NCBI RefSeq assembly: GCF_001654835.1
Contig: NZ_LXEP01000031.1
Coordinates: 1-64,000 of the forward strand
DNA length: 64,000 nt
Reading direction: 5' to 3'
Source: Buttiauxella gaviniae ATCC 51604
Lineage (GTDB): Bacteria; Pseudomonadota; Gammaproteobacteria; Enterobacterales; Enterobacteriaceae
The notes beneath the pieces were generated by a model. That model was given only the letters and a program-made list of their open reading frames with translations. It was not told the origin of the DNA and ran no database searches. The stretch's first letter is position 1; each line of letters opens with the position of its first letter. Positions 37,896-47,755 of the stretch are shown here, one piece after another. Position numbers and translations under genes: made by a program.

Positions 37896-40178
37896 TCAGA
37901 AATGCGTATTCAAACTGACATAGTAAGTACGTCCTGACTCGTTATATGTTTCGGCACCTGCACCGTACATATAACCGGCATCGCCACCCGTTGTTTGGGC
38001 ATTACCTGCGCGCCAGTGGCGTTCATCGAAGACATTGTCGATACCCGTAGTCAGGCTGACATTCTTCGTTGCGTCCCAGGTCCCACTCAGGCCAACAATG
38101 CTATAAGGGCTAACTTCGTTGGTTTCTGTTCCCGTTGCAGGCAAACCTTTGTAGTTGTATTTCTTCGGCTGTTGTTTGCCGTACCACGTAAAGGTCGATT
38201 GCACAGAGATGTCCTGGCGAATCTGCCAGCTCAGGGTAGAGTTTACCGTATATTCCGGAATAACGGACAGGCGCTCGCCGGTCTCTTTATTCTTACTTTC
38301 CAGCATGTAAGTGATGTTATTCGTCCAGTTCACTGTATTGGAAACCGGTACGTTTAACGTGCCTTCCAGCCCTTCTACCAGTGCCTTAGGAATATTTTCC
38401 CACTGGTAAATATCGGTTTTGGTTTTGCCTGAAGAAGTCTGGCCGATTGGCGCGTAACCCGCTTCGATTTTGTCTTTATAATCATTGCGGAACCACGTAA
38501 CACCAGCTAGCCAGCCGTCACGTTTGAACTCAAGACCAATCTCTTTGTTGACGCTGGTTTCAGCTTTAAGGTCTTCGTTACCCATCATGTAACAGCCCAC
38601 GCCGGTGCCGCTTGCATAGCAACCCTGGCCTTTGCTGTAGAGGATGTAGTTCGGGTTGGTCTGATACAGGCTCGGTGCTTTATACGCCTGAGCAATACCC
38701 ATTTTCAGGGTGAAGTCATCACCCAAACCTTGAGACAGGTTCAGAGATGGGCTCCAGTTATTACCCACGATGCTGTGATGATCAAAGCGTAGACCCGGAG
38801 TCAACATGGTGCTGTCGGTCAGTTCCATATTGTCTTCAGCAAACAGTGAGAAGATCTCTGCCTGAGAATATGGGCTACGGTTGGTGCTGTTCGACCCAGG
38901 AATTGGGCCGCCCATAAAGGTTTGACCGTTTGACGACAAATCTTTCATCTTTTGCTGGTTCCATTCGGTACCCAGCGTCAGGTTTTGGTTAAACACGAAA
39001 TCAATCGGGATATTCACTTCGCTGTGCAAGAGCACATCGCTCAGATCGATATCGCTGAATTTATCGCTGGAGAAAATCCCTTCGGTGCCACCGGCCAGAC
39101 CTTCACGCATACGTGAGTTGCGGGTGTGTTCGTACTGCACCCAGTTGCTGGTCGTCAGGCCGCTGTCCCAACCACCATTCCAGGTCATGGAGTAGCTCTG
39201 GCGGTAGAGGCGGTTAGTCTCCTTGCCATAGTTATCTTTCACGATTTGGTTGGTATTGGTGTTTTGGGTATCGCCGGAATACAGGTTGCCCTGGCGGCTG
39301 TAACCCGCTTCCAGTTCCAGAGATTGCATTGGTGCGAAGTCCCAACGCACGACGCCGTTGATATCTTTGTTAATTACCCCTTCGCGCCCGGCGGGCAGCG
39401 TATCGGCATAAATACCGGTGCGTTCAGACTGATGGCCCTGGTTGATGTCCCACGCATCGGCCTGAGTTTTATCGAGGTTGCCGTACAGACGGAAGCTGAA
39501 ATCTCCACCCAGTGGGCCGTTCAGGCTGAAGTTGGTGCGCTTAGTGGAGCCTTCATCTTTGTGCTCAGGGGCATTGAGATAGGTGTTCCAGGTACCATGC
39601 CATTCACCGGTACCTTTTTTGGTGATGATATTGACTACACCGCCTGCCGCACCGTTACCGTAACGCGCTGCGGCCGGGCCACGAATGACTTCGATACGCT
39701 CGACCATTTCAGGTGGTACCCAGCTTGCATCACCACGTGTATCACGTTCGCCACGCCAGCCAAGTCGTACCGAGTTGCGGCTGGTGACCGGTTTGCCATC
39801 GATAAGAATCAGGGTGTTTTCCGGGCCCATACCGCGAATATCAATCTGGCGGCCGTTGCCACGTTGACCACTGGTGGAGTTACCGGTCAGGTTAACGCCT
39901 GGCATAGTGCGGACGATTTCAGAAATATCACGCGCTGGTGGGCGTTTTTTCAGCTCTTCAGCGGTGATGGTTGAAACGCCTGGTGCCTGCAAATTTTGCG
40001 CGGCGGCGGTAACAACCAGAGTGTCTTCATCAGCGTGATTTTGCGTGTCGTCATTGTTGGCTGCAGCGGTCTGAGCCGTTGCTGGTGCCGCTTGCTCTGC
40101 CGCAAAGACAGGTGCAGCAACACCGTAGATTCCCAGATTGATTAGCATTGCGAGGGAATAGTTAATTTTCTTATTCAT
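37896..40178 (-). CDS. fepA: TonB-dependent ferric enterobactin receptor FepA
   Basis: A 760-residue outer-membrane receptor importing Fe-enterobactin. It has a signal peptide (cleavage after PVFA, residue 26), a TonB box near EDTLVVTAA, a plug domain (TMPGVNLTG, RNSVRLGWRGERDTRG), and a 22-strand barrel ending in YVSLNTHF with the terminal Phe needed for outer-membrane insertion. The ATG at 40178 is chosen over an open frame from 40277, as it begins the signal peptide MNKKINYSLAML. It is divergent from fes across a Fur-like control region. Confidence 0.97.
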   Translation of the reverse strand: MNKKINYSLAMLINLGIYGVAAPVFAAEQAAPATAQTAAANNDDTQNHADEDTLVVTAAAQNLQAPGVSTITAEELKKRPPARDISEIVRTMPGVNLTGNSTSGQRGNGRQIDIRGMGPENTLILIDGKPVTSRNSVRLGWRGERDTRGDASWVPPEMVERIEVIRGPAAARYGNGAAGGVVNIITKKGTGEWHGTWNTYLNAPEHKDEGSTKRTNFSLNGPLGGDFSFRLYGNLDKTQADAWDINQGHQSERTGIYADTLPAGREGVINKDINGVVRWDFAPMQSLELEAGYSRQGNLYSGDTQNTNTNQIVKDNYGKETNRLYRQSYSMTWNGGWDSGLTTSNWVQYEHTRNSRMREGLAGGTEGIFSSDKFSDIDLSDVLLHSEVNIPIDFVFNQNLTLGTEWNQQKMKDLSSNGQTFMGGPIPGSNSTNRSPYSQAEIFSLFAEDNMELTDSTMLTPGLRFDHHSIVGNNWSPSLNLSQGLGDDFTLKMGIAQAYKAPSLYQTNPNYILYSKGQGCYASGTGVGCYMMGNEDLKAETSVNKEIGLEFKRDGWLAGVTWFRNDYKDKIEAGYAPIGQTSSGKTKTDIYQWENIPKALVEGLEGTLNVPVSNTVNWTNNITYMLESKNKETGERLSVIPEYTVNSTLSWQIRQDISVQSTFTWYGKQQPKKYNYKGLPATGTETNEVSPYSIVGLSGTWDATKNVSLTTGIDNVFDERHWRAGNAQTTGGDAGYMYGAGAETYNESGRTYYVSLNTHF

Positions 40179-40373
40179 TATGGCGGCCTGCTTTTCCGCT
40201 GGGCCCGGTGTCATTCCATTCCCAGAGGGATCGGGCGCAGCATGGATGTTACGAAGCGATACCGAAACTGTCTGCAACAGCCTCGAAATGAGGGAATCGT
40301 GCGTTCAAGTCCGGCAATTAATTGTTTTTGCACCAGTAAGCTGGTAGCCCAAAGCGCGGAAATACGCTATTGC

Positions 40374-40434
40374 AAATGCAAATAATTATCAATAGTATTA
40401 TCAATATATTTCAGCTTAATTGATCGTTATCAAT
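40374..40434. promoter_or_regulatory. Fur-binding region, fepA / fes divergent promoters
   Basis: Three ATTATCAA-type units occur (40385-40392, 40397-40404, and GTTATCAA at 40426-40433) within AT-rich DNA. This is the pattern of overlapping Fur hexamers and is expected here from the E. coli fepA-fes control region. Confidence 0.6.
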
Positions 40435-40456
40435 ACTTTCATGGGGTTATGTTCGA

Positions 40457-41671
40457 GTGGTGAATTTGCTGACAGGAAGTGAGAGCTGGTGGCAGGAAAA
40501 ACAGGCGCAAGGGATACCCGCCGTTACCTGTGAAAATGATGGTCTATGTGAAGTGACTTTTTTGTGGCGTGACCCTAAGGGTTGCGAGCAAATGTCACCG
40601 ACAAAGCGAGTCTGGATTTACATCACGGGCGTAACGGATCACCACCAACGCTCGCGTCCGCAAACGCTAGAACGCATTGCCGGAACTGATGTCTGGCAAT
40701 GGCAAACGCAGCTAACTGCTACATGGCGCGGCAGTTATTGCCTCATTCCAACAAACAGCGAAGATGATTTCCCGGCAGAGGCTTTTGAAGGCATCGTGCC
40801 GGAGCGCATGGCGCTGCGCGAAGGTTGGCGAAAACTGCTGCCACTTGCGATTGCCGACCCGCTAAATTCTGAAAGCTGGCTCGGTGGGCGAGGGCATCCA
40901 ATGTCAGCACTCCATCTCCCTCATGCGCCGAAACAAGAGGGCTGGACTCAACCCGACACGCTGTATGCCGCAGCACGTTGCATAACCTGGACAAGTTCGC
41001 GCCTGAAAAATCAACGTAACGTCTGGATTTTTGCAACCGGTGACGTCCAGCCAGAGCAGCGCCCGTTGGCAATTTTGCTCGACGGGCAATTCTGGGCCGA
41101 AAGCATGCCGGTGTGGTCTGCGCTCCAGGCTCAAACCGATGACGGAGTATTGCCTCCCGCGGTTTACGTGCTTATTGATGTCATCGACAATTCAACGCGC
41201 AGTGATGAACTGCCCTGTAATGCGCAGTTTTGGCTGGCGGTGCAGGAAGAGCTATTGCCGCAATTACGCTCGCTCACCAGCTGGAATGAAACCCCGCAAA
41301 CCACGGTCGTCGCCGGCCAAAGCTTTGGTGGGCTTTCTTCGCTTTATGCTGCTCTCCATTGGCCGGAACAATTTGGCTGCGTGCTCAGTCAGTCCGGTTC
41401 TTACTGGTGGCCACGTCGTGAAAACAACCAGCAAGGCGGGCAATTGATACGGCAACTGGAAGATGGGCTTGCGTGTGGAAAACCGCTGCGTATCTATCTT
41501 GAGGCAGGGGTCAGAGAACCTCTCATTTATCAAGTTAATCAACGAATTTACCCCTTACTACAACAAACACAGCGAGCTGTTTTCTACCGTCAGGTTGATG
41601 GTGGGCACGATGCGCTTTGCTGGCGAGGCGGTCTTTTGGACGGTCTCGCCTGGCTTTGGAAAGCGCCTTAA
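40457..41671 (+). CDS. fes: Enterochelin esterase Fes
   Basis: A 404-residue cytoplasmic serine esterase that hydrolyses Fe-enterobactin to release iron. It has an N-terminal immunoglobulin-like domain (RVWIYITGVTDHHQ), then an alpha/beta-hydrolase with nucleophile GQSFGG and the C-terminal His in VDGGHDALCWRGG. The start is a GTG at 40457 (a second GTG follows at 40460); GGGG lies about 10 bases upstream. It heads the fes-ybdZ-entF operon. Confidence 0.94.
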   Translation: MVNLLTGSESWWQEKQAQGIPAVTCENDGLCEVTFLWRDPKGCEQMSPTKRVWIYITGVTDHHQRSRPQTLERIAGTDVWQWQTQLTATWRGSYCLIPTNSEDDFPAEAFEGIVPERMALREGWRKLLPLAIADPLNSESWLGGRGHPMSALHLPHAPKQEGWTQPDTLYAAARCITWTSSRLKNQRNVWIFATGDVQPEQRPLAILLDGQFWAESMPVWSALQAQTDDGVLPPAVYVLIDVIDNSTRSDELPCNAQFWLAVQEELLPQLRSLTSWNETPQTTVVAGQSFGGLSSLYAALHWPEQFGCVLSQSGSYWWPRRENNQQGGQLIRQLEDGLACGKPLRIYLEAGVREPLIYQVNQRIYPLLQQTQRAVFYRQVDGGHDALCWRGGLLDGLAWLWKAP

Positions 41672-41686
41672 AGAGCGGAGTTAACT

Positions 41687-41908
41687 ATGGAATTCAGTAA
41701 CCCTTTCGACTCATTGCAGAGCCGTTTTTTCATCCTTGAAAATGCGCAGCAACAGTTCAGCTTATGGCCGGAACATTGTGCATTGCCCGATGGCTGGCAG
41801 GTGGTTTGTGAACCCGCATCAAATGATGAATGTAACCACTGGCTGCTTGCCAACTGGAGCAATCTTCAACCCGCCTCCTTTGCAAAAGAAGAGGTTATTG
41901 GTGAGTGA
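41687..41908 (+). CDS. ybdZ: MbtH-like protein YbdZ
   Basis: A 73-residue MbtH-family chaperone that binds and activates the adenylation domain of EntF. It shows NPFD, then LPDGW and the W-rich C-terminal half (CNHWLLANWSNLQP) typical of the family. GGAG precedes the ATG. It starts 15 bases after fes and overlaps the entF start by 8 bases. Confidence 0.93.
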   Translation: MEFSNPFDSLQSRFFILENAQQQFSLWPEHCALPDGWQVVCEPASNDECNHWLLANWSNLQPASFAKEEVIGE

Positions 41909-44900
41909 AGTAATGATGACGCAAGAACTGGAACAACAGATCAAAACCATGCCGCTTGTGGCAGCACAGCCTGGAATCTGGATGGCTGATCAGCTGTCAC
42001 AACAGTCCAATATGTGGAGCGTGGCACACTATGTTGAGCTAAATGGAGAACTCAACGAAGCGTTACTGTGCCAGGCGATAGTGGCAGGCATGAAAGAGGC
42101 CGATACCCTTTGCATGAGCTTTAGCGAAGTGGACGGCGAAGCGCGCCAGTGGATAGAGCCCAACGCGTCGTTTGTTGCTCCTTGTTGTGTTGATCTGCGC
42201 AACGAAATCGATCCTAACACCACCGCACAAGCGATGATGCGCGACGATCTCGACGGGGATTTGCGCATTTCCAGCGGCAAACCGCTCTACCACCACCAGT
42301 TGCTGCGTATCAGCGACACACGCTGGTTCTGGTATCAACGTTTTCACCATTTAGTGGTTGATGGCTTCAGTTTCACCGCCATTACCCGCCGAATTGCCAA
42401 TATTTATAGTGCACTTTGCCAATGCGAATCGCCAGAACCCTCGCCGTTTACACCATTTAGCGACGTGGTTGCCGAGTACCAAAAATACCGCGAAAGCGAC
42501 GCGTGGAAACGCGATGCGACGTTCTGGGCTGAGAAAGCCAAACAACTGCCGCCACCCGCCACGCTTTCAACACAACCGCTCACCAGCCATGGTTCCACCA
42601 CACAACTTATCCGTCAGTCGCTGAGTTTTGGCCGTGCAGATTTTCAGTGTCTGGTTGAACACGCACGGCTTCACAACCTGACGCCCGCTGATATGGCATT
42701 AGGGCTGGTGGCGTTGTGGCTCGGGCGTTTAAGTGGCAGCAATGAGTATTCCGCTGGTTTTATCTTTATGCGCCGCATGGGTTCCGCGGCACTTTGTGCC
42801 ACTGGCCCGGTGCTGAATGTGCTGCCGTTTGGTGTGCGTATCGAACCCGGCTTCACCCTCGTGGATCTGGCGGCAAACCTGGCTAAAGAGCTGAAAGGTA
42901 TGCGCCGTTATCAGCGCTACGATGCCGAGCAAATCCAGCGTGATTTGGGGCAGGCCGCAAGTTCAGAGCCATTATTCGGCCCGGTGCTGAATCTGAAAAT
43001 GTTCGATTACCGTCTGGATTTCAACGGTATCGAAGGCATTACACATCAACTGGCCTCCGGCCCGGTACGTGATTTAGAAATTGCGCTGTATATCAGTGAA
43101 CAAGGCGACTTCTCCCTTGAAATGCTGGCAAATTCCGAGCGTTATGATGCAAAAACTTTGCAGCAGCATATTGCGCGCTTGCCACTTTTGTTGCGCCAGT
43201 TTGCGGCCAATCCCGCATTACGATGCGCCGATGCCCAGTTGTTGCATGAATCCGAAATCTCGCTGCTGGAAAGCGTGAATGCCACGCAAACTCCAGTCCC
43301 GGCGACAACGTTAAGCGAGCTTATTGCGAAGCAAGCGGAGCGCACACCGGATGCCCGGGCGCTGGCGGATGAAAATCACCAGTTCAGTTATCGCGAGATG
43401 CGTGAACAGGTTCGGGCATTGGCGAGTGAGCTGCTGTTACGCGGCGTAAAACCGGGTGATGTGGTTGCCGTGGCACTCCCTCGTTCGGTCTTTTTATCCC
43501 TGGCGCTGCAAGCGATTGTTGAAGTCGGTGCGGCCTGGCTTCCGCTGGATACCGGCTATCCCGATGAGCGCCTTCATATGATGCTTGAAGATGCCGGGCC
43601 ACGTTTATTGCTCACTTCTCAAGAGCAGTTGCCACGTTTTAGTGCTGTTCATGGCCTGCAAACTTTCTGCTATCAAAACGTGCTGGCAACGCTTGCGCCG
43701 CCGCAGACTCACAATCTCTCACGCCCTGCACATACCGCTTATGTGATTTTCACATCAGGCTCAACCGGCCGCCCGAAAGGGGTAATGGTCGGGCAGCAGG
43801 CCATCGTGAACCGGCTGTTGTGGATGCAAAACCACTATCCGTTAAATGGCGATGATGTAGTTTTGCAGAAAACGCCATGCAGTTTTGATGTGTCGGTTTG
43901 GGAATTCTTCTGGCCGTATATTGTGGGTGCTCAACTGGTGATGACTCCGCCAGAAGCACACCGTGACCCGGAAGCGTTGCAGCAGTTATTTTCCCGCTAC
44001 CGGGTGACGACCACGCACTTTGTGCCGTCGATGTTAGCGGCGTTTGTTGCTGCTTTAAACGATGCCGACGCAGTGGCGAAATGCGCCAGTCTGAAACGCG
44101 TATTCTGTAGCGGCGAAGCGCTGCCGACCGAACTTTGCCGCCAGTGGGAGCAGCTCACCCATGCGCCGCTGCACAACCTTTACGGGCCAACGGAAGCCGC
44201 CGTTGATGTGAGCTGGTATCCGGCATTTGGTGACGAGTTAGCGCAAGTCTCTGGCAGCAGCGTGCCAATTGGCTGGCCGGTGTGGAATACCGGGCTGCGA
44301 ATTCTGGACTCGGCAATGCGCCCGGTTCCACCGGGTGTTGCTGGTGATCTTTACCTTACCGGGATCCAACTGGCGCAGGGCTATTTATCCCGCCCGGATC
44401 TTACCGCCAGTCGCTTTGTTGCCGATCCTTTTGTTGCGGGCGAGCGTATGTATCGCACGGGCGATGTGGCTCGCTGGCTTGATAATGGCGCGGTGGAATA
44501 CCTTGGGCGCAGTGACGATCAACTTAAAATTCGTGGCCAGCGCATCGAACTGGGTGACATCGACCGCGCTTTGCAGGCGCTGCCGGGTGTGGTTCAGGCA
44601 GTCACGCATGCTTGCGTGCTCAATAAAGAGGCCGCAAGCGGTGGCGATGCCCGCCAACTGGTGGGCTATCTGGTCTCGGCCTCAGGCGAGGTTTTGCCAG
44701 TCGACACTCTGCTTGAACAATTGAGCGACGTGCTCCCGGCGCATATGGTGCCGGTCGCGCTTATTCAGCTTGATGATTTCCCATTGAGCGCGAACGGCAA
44801 ACTGGACAGAAAAGCGCTGCCGTTGCCGGAACTGGCGTTACGTGGCTCAGGGCGCGCACCGGAATCTTCTTTAGAAATCACCATTGCTGACGCTTTTGCC

Positions 44901-45836
44901 CATTTGCTGGGCTGCGAAATTCACTCCATAGACGACGATTTCTTTGCCCTCGGCGGCCATTCACTATTGGCTATGCGCCTCGCGGCTCAACTTCGCCGTA
45001 CGCTTGAAAGGCCAGTAACCGTGGGGCAAGTGATGGTGGCGTCGACAGTCGGCCAGCTTGCTGAAATTTTGGCGCATGATTGCGACGAAGAAGAAGCGAA
45101 TCGGGCAGGGTTTGAAGCCGTGCTGCCGCTGCGTAAAAGCACCGGACCAACGCTTTATTGCTTCCACCCGGCGTCTGGCTTTGCCTGGCAATTTAGCGTG
45201 TTGCAGCGCTATCTCGACCCACGCTGGTCGATAACCGGCATTCAGTCCCCGCGCCCGAATGGCCCAATGCAGCAAGCTGAAAACCTGGCGCCGGTTTGTG
45301 AAATGCATCTGCAAACCCTGCGTGAACTTCAGCCGCATGGCCCGTATTACCTGATGGGATATTCGTTAGGCGGTACGCTCGCGCAAGGTATTGCAGCGCG
45401 TCTTGAAGCGGCGGGTGAAAAGGTGGCGTTCTTAGGACTGTTAGATACCTGGCCACCGGAAACGCAAAACTGGGCTGAAAAAGGTGCCAACGAACTCGAC
45501 CCGGCGGTGCTTGATGAAATCAACCGCGAACGTGAGGCTTTTGTCGCCGCACAGCAGGGGCAAGCCTCAGGTGCTTTGTTCGAGGCTATCGAAGGGAACT
45601 ATGGTGATGCGGTGCGCCTGCTGACCACGGCGCAAAGTGTGCCGTTTGCGGGTAAAGCCACATTGTTTGTTGCCGAACGGACGTTGCCAGAAGGAATGGA
45701 CCCGCAGCAAACCTGGGCTCCGTGGGTGGGTGAGCTTGATGTGTTCCGCCTCGATTGCGCCCATGTCGATATCATATCCCCCCATGCTTTCGAGGAAATT
45801 GGGCCGGTATTGCAGCGAGTGTTAGCGTTGGATTAA
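41901..45836 (+). CDS. entF: Enterobactin synthase component F (seryl-NRPS)
   Basis: A 1311-residue four-domain synthetase (E. coli 1293) that activates serine, condenses it with dihydroxybenzoate and cyclises three units. Condensation domain: HHLVVDG (His149/His150). Adenylation domain: FTSGSTGRPKG, YGPTEAA, YRTGD. Carrier domain: GGHSLL with Ser1021. Thioesterase: GYSLGG with Ser1155 and His1288. The start is set at GTG 41901, six bases after AAGAGG and overlapping ybdZ; ATGs at 41913 and 41916 are alternatives. A longer open frame from 41736 is only the other frame of ybdZ. Confidence 0.95.
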   Translation: MSEVMMTQELEQQIKTMPLVAAQPGIWMADQLSQQSNMWSVAHYVELNGELNEALLCQAIVAGMKEADTLCMSFSEVDGEARQWIEPNASFVAPCCVDLRNEIDPNTTAQAMMRDDLDGDLRISSGKPLYHHQLLRISDTRWFWYQRFHHLVVDGFSFTAITRRIANIYSALCQCESPEPSPFTPFSDVVAEYQKYRESDAWKRDATFWAEKAKQLPPPATLSTQPLTSHGSTTQLIRQSLSFGRADFQCLVEHARLHNLTPADMALGLVALWLGRLSGSNEYSAGFIFMRRMGSAALCATGPVLNVLPFGVRIEPGFTLVDLAANLAKELKGMRRYQRYDAEQIQRDLGQAASSEPLFGPVLNLKMFDYRLDFNGIEGITHQLASGPVRDLEIALYISEQGDFSLEMLANSERYDAKTLQQHIARLPLLLRQFAANPALRCADAQLLHESEISLLESVNATQTPVPATTLSELIAKQAERTPDARALADENHQFSYREMREQVRALASELLLRGVKPGDVVAVALPRSVFLSLALQAIVEVGAAWLPLDTGYPDERLHMMLEDAGPRLLLTSQEQLPRFSAVHGLQTFCYQNVLATLAPPQTHNLSRPAHTAYVIFTSGSTGRPKGVMVGQQAIVNRLLWMQNHYPLNGDDVVLQKTPCSFDVSVWEFFWPYIVGAQLVMTPPEAHRDPEALQQLFSRYRVTTTHFVPSMLAAFVAALNDADAVAKCASLKRVFCSGEALPTELCRQWEQLTHAPLHNLYGPTEAAVDVSWYPAFGDELAQVSGSSVPIGWPVWNTGLRILDSAMRPVPPGVAGDLYLTGIQLAQGYLSRPDLTASRFVADPFVAGERMYRTGDVARWLDNGAVEYLGRSDDQLKIRGQRIELGDIDRALQALPGVVQAVTHACVLNKEAASGGDARQLVGYLVSASGEVLPVDTLLEQLSDVLPAHMVPVALIQLDDFPLSANGKLDRKALPLPELALRGSGRAPESSLEITIADAFAHLLGCEIHSIDDDFFALGGHSLLAMRLAAQLRRTLERPVTVGQVMVASTVGQLAEILAHDCDEEEANRAGFEAVLPLRKSTGPTLYCFHPASGFAWQFSVLQRYLDPRWSITGIQSPRPNGPMQQAENLAPVCEMHLQTLRELQPHGPYYLMGYSLGGTLAQGIAARLEAAGEKVAFLGLLDTWPPETQNWAEKGANELDPAVLDEINREREAFVAAQQGQASGALFEAIEGNYGDAVRLLTTAQSVPFAGKATLFVAERTLPEGMDPQQTWAPWVGELDVFRLDCAHVDIISPHAFEEIGPVLQRVLALD

Positions 45837-45883
45837 ACAAATGCGGCGGCACGATTTTTTGTCTTCCGACGTTGTTGAAGAAT

Positions 45884-45960
45884 GTCGGATGTCGCTGCGC
45901 TAATCCGACCTACGGATGAGCAGGTTTTGTAGGGGGGATTAGCGTAAGCGACATCCACCG
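45884..45960. repeat. Pair of REP-like palindromes in opposite orientation
   Basis: One unit is at 45884-45909 (GTCGGATGTCGCTGCGCTAA onward) and a second, inverted, is at 45929-45960. They fill the 129-base gap between convergent entF and fepC, where E. coli carries fepE. Confidence 0.75.
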
Positions 45961-45965
45961 ATACT

Positions 45966-46766
45966 TCACGTCCGTCCGAGCGGCACCACCAGCGGCGTAT
46001 GCGCCACCGGATCTTCAATAATCATGCAGCGCAGGCCGTAAATCGCTTCGATAAGTTCAGGGGTGACAATCTCGGTCGGTGCCCCTTCGGCGATAATCTT
46101 GCCGTCCCGCAAGGCGATTAAATGCGTGGCGTAACGGCAGGCCTGGTTCAAATCGTGCAGCACGGCGGCAAGCGTGTAACCTTGTTTTTGGTTGAGGTCG
46201 CGCAGCAATTCCAGCAAATCAATCTGGTGGCTTATATCAAGCCAGGTGGTCGGCTCATCAAGCAGTAAAATGGAGGTTTCCTGCGCCAGCACCATCGCAA
46301 TCCAGGCTCGTTGCCGCTGGCCGCCAGAAAGCGTATCCACCGGCTGATCGGCCAAATCTTCAATGTTTGTCGCTTTTAATGCCCGCTCGACCGCTTGGCT
46401 GTCTTCTTCGCGCCAGCGCGAAAACATCGGCTGGTGCGGGTAACGGCCGCGAGCCACCAGTTCCGCCACACTAATATCCCCCGGAGCTGTGGAATTTTGT
46501 GCCAGCAAACCCACACGCCGCGCCACTTCTTTGGTGGCAAAACGGTGGATTTCATTGCCGTCGAGCCACACCTGGCCGTGCATCGGTTTCATCAGGCGGC
46601 TTAACGTGCGCAGCAGCGTGGATTTCCCGCAGCCGTTAGGGCCGATAATCGCGGTAAATTTCCCGTCAGGAATGGCAACGGTCAGGCCGTCGGCCACCAC
46701 ATGATTGCCATATCCAAGCCGTAATTTTTCGCCTTGCAGGCGCGATGGAGTGGAAATCTGGCTCAT
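45966..46766 (-). CDS. fepC: Ferric enterobactin ABC transporter ATPase FepC
   Basis: A 266-residue ATPase (E. coli 271) powering FepDG. It has Walker A GPNGCGKST, signature LSGGQRQRAWIAM, Walker B ILLLDEPTTWLD and the H-loop LHD. It overlaps fepG by 4 bases and closes the fepD-fepG-fepC operon. Confidence 0.96.
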   Translation of the reverse strand: MSQISTPSRLQGEKLRLGYGNHVVADGLTVAIPDGKFTAIIGPNGCGKSTLLRTLSRLMKPMHGQVWLDGNEIHRFATKEVARRVGLLAQNSTAPGDISVAELVARGRYPHQPMFSRWREEDSQAVERALKATNIEDLADQPVDTLSGGQRQRAWIAMVLAQETSILLLDEPTTWLDISHQIDLLELLRDLNQKQGYTLAAVLHDLNQACRYATHLIALRDGKIIAEGAPTEIVTPELIEAIYGLRCMIIEDPVAHTPLVVPLGRT

Positions 46767-47755
46767 TTCTTACGGGACTCCTGAATCAACAACGCAATAA
46801 GATAAATACCGCCGAGACTTACGGTGACGACGCCGACCGGTAATTGATACGGCATAAACAGATGTTGAGCGCACAGGTCTGCTGCGAGCAACAGCGTTGC
46901 GCCGCATAATGCAGATTGCAGCAAACCCCAGCGTGAAGTGCCGCTCAAACGGCGGGCGATATGTGGTGCGACAAGTGCGACAAACGAAATCGGCCCGGCG
47001 AGTGCCGTTGCGGCGGCGGTGAGGATAACCCCCGTTAGCATCAACAGCAGGCGAGATCGCTCCACGGAAACACCGAGCGCGCAGGCGCTGTCATCGCCCA
47101 TTTCCAGCAAACGCATGCGCCGCACTAACAATGCGCCAGCCACTAATGCCAGCAACATTAACGGTGCTGCCGGGAATAATTTCCCCCAGGTTAAACCGTT
47201 CAGGGAACCCGCATTCCACAGCCCTGCGGAAATAGCGGTTTCAAGCGAGGCATGCAGCAATAGCCAGGTATTGAACGCCACCAGCATGGCTCGCACGCCA
47301 ATACCGATGATTATCAAACGGAAAGTTTCAATGCCGTTTCGCCACGCGAGCAGCCAGACCACCAGCGCAGTAATAATGCCACCAGCCATGGCGGAGGTAG
47401 CAATTGCAGTCTGGTGCTGGCCGAACAGCACCATGGCGACCAGAACACCACTCCACGCCCCGGTATTAAAACCCATCACGTCCGGACTGCCGAGCGGGTT
47501 GCGCATCAGTGACTGGAAGATGGCACCACTCACGCCCAGCGCTGCACCAATCAGCAGCGCCATGACAACGCGTGGTAAACGCCATTCAACGACGACCAGT
47601 GAGATATTGCGTGGTGCGGAGCCGAGTAGTGCGTCAATCACCTGGTTGACTGATAGTGGCAAAACGCCACTCCCCAGACTCCACAATCCGAGAATAATAC
47701 TGAGCATTAATAGCATCAGGCTGCTGATTAACAGGCGAGGGGAGAGGCGGTTCAA
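46763..47755 (-). CDS. fepG: Ferric enterobactin ABC transporter permease FepG
   Basis: A 330-residue inner-membrane permease of the FecCD/BtuC family with about ten hydrophobic helices. It has the family block GAALGVSGAIFQSLMRNPLGSPD and the coupling region PISFVALVAPHIARRL. Four-base overlaps with fepD and fepC show a tight operon. It pairs with FepD to form the channel. Confidence 0.96.
   Translation of the reverse strand: MNRLSPRLLISSLMLLMLSIILGLWSLGSGVLPLSVNQVIDALLGSAPRNISLVVVEWRLPRVVMALLIGAALGVSGAIFQSLMRNPLGSPDVMGFNTGAWSGVLVAMVLFGQHQTAIATSAMAGGIITALVVWLLAWRNGIETFRLIIIGIGVRAMLVAFNTWLLLHASLETAISAGLWNAGSLNGLTWGKLFPAAPLMLLALVAGALLVRRMRLLEMGDDSACALGVSVERSRLLLMLTGVILTAAATALAGPISFVALVAPHIARRLSGTSRWGLLQSALCGATLLLAADLCAQHLFMPYQLPVGVVTVSLGGIYLIALLIQESRKK

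Noticed and set aside
39126-39974. A 282-codon plus-strand frame across fepA.
   Set aside because: It is opposite the well-conserved plug and barrel of FepA; no ribosome-binding site or recognisable domain.
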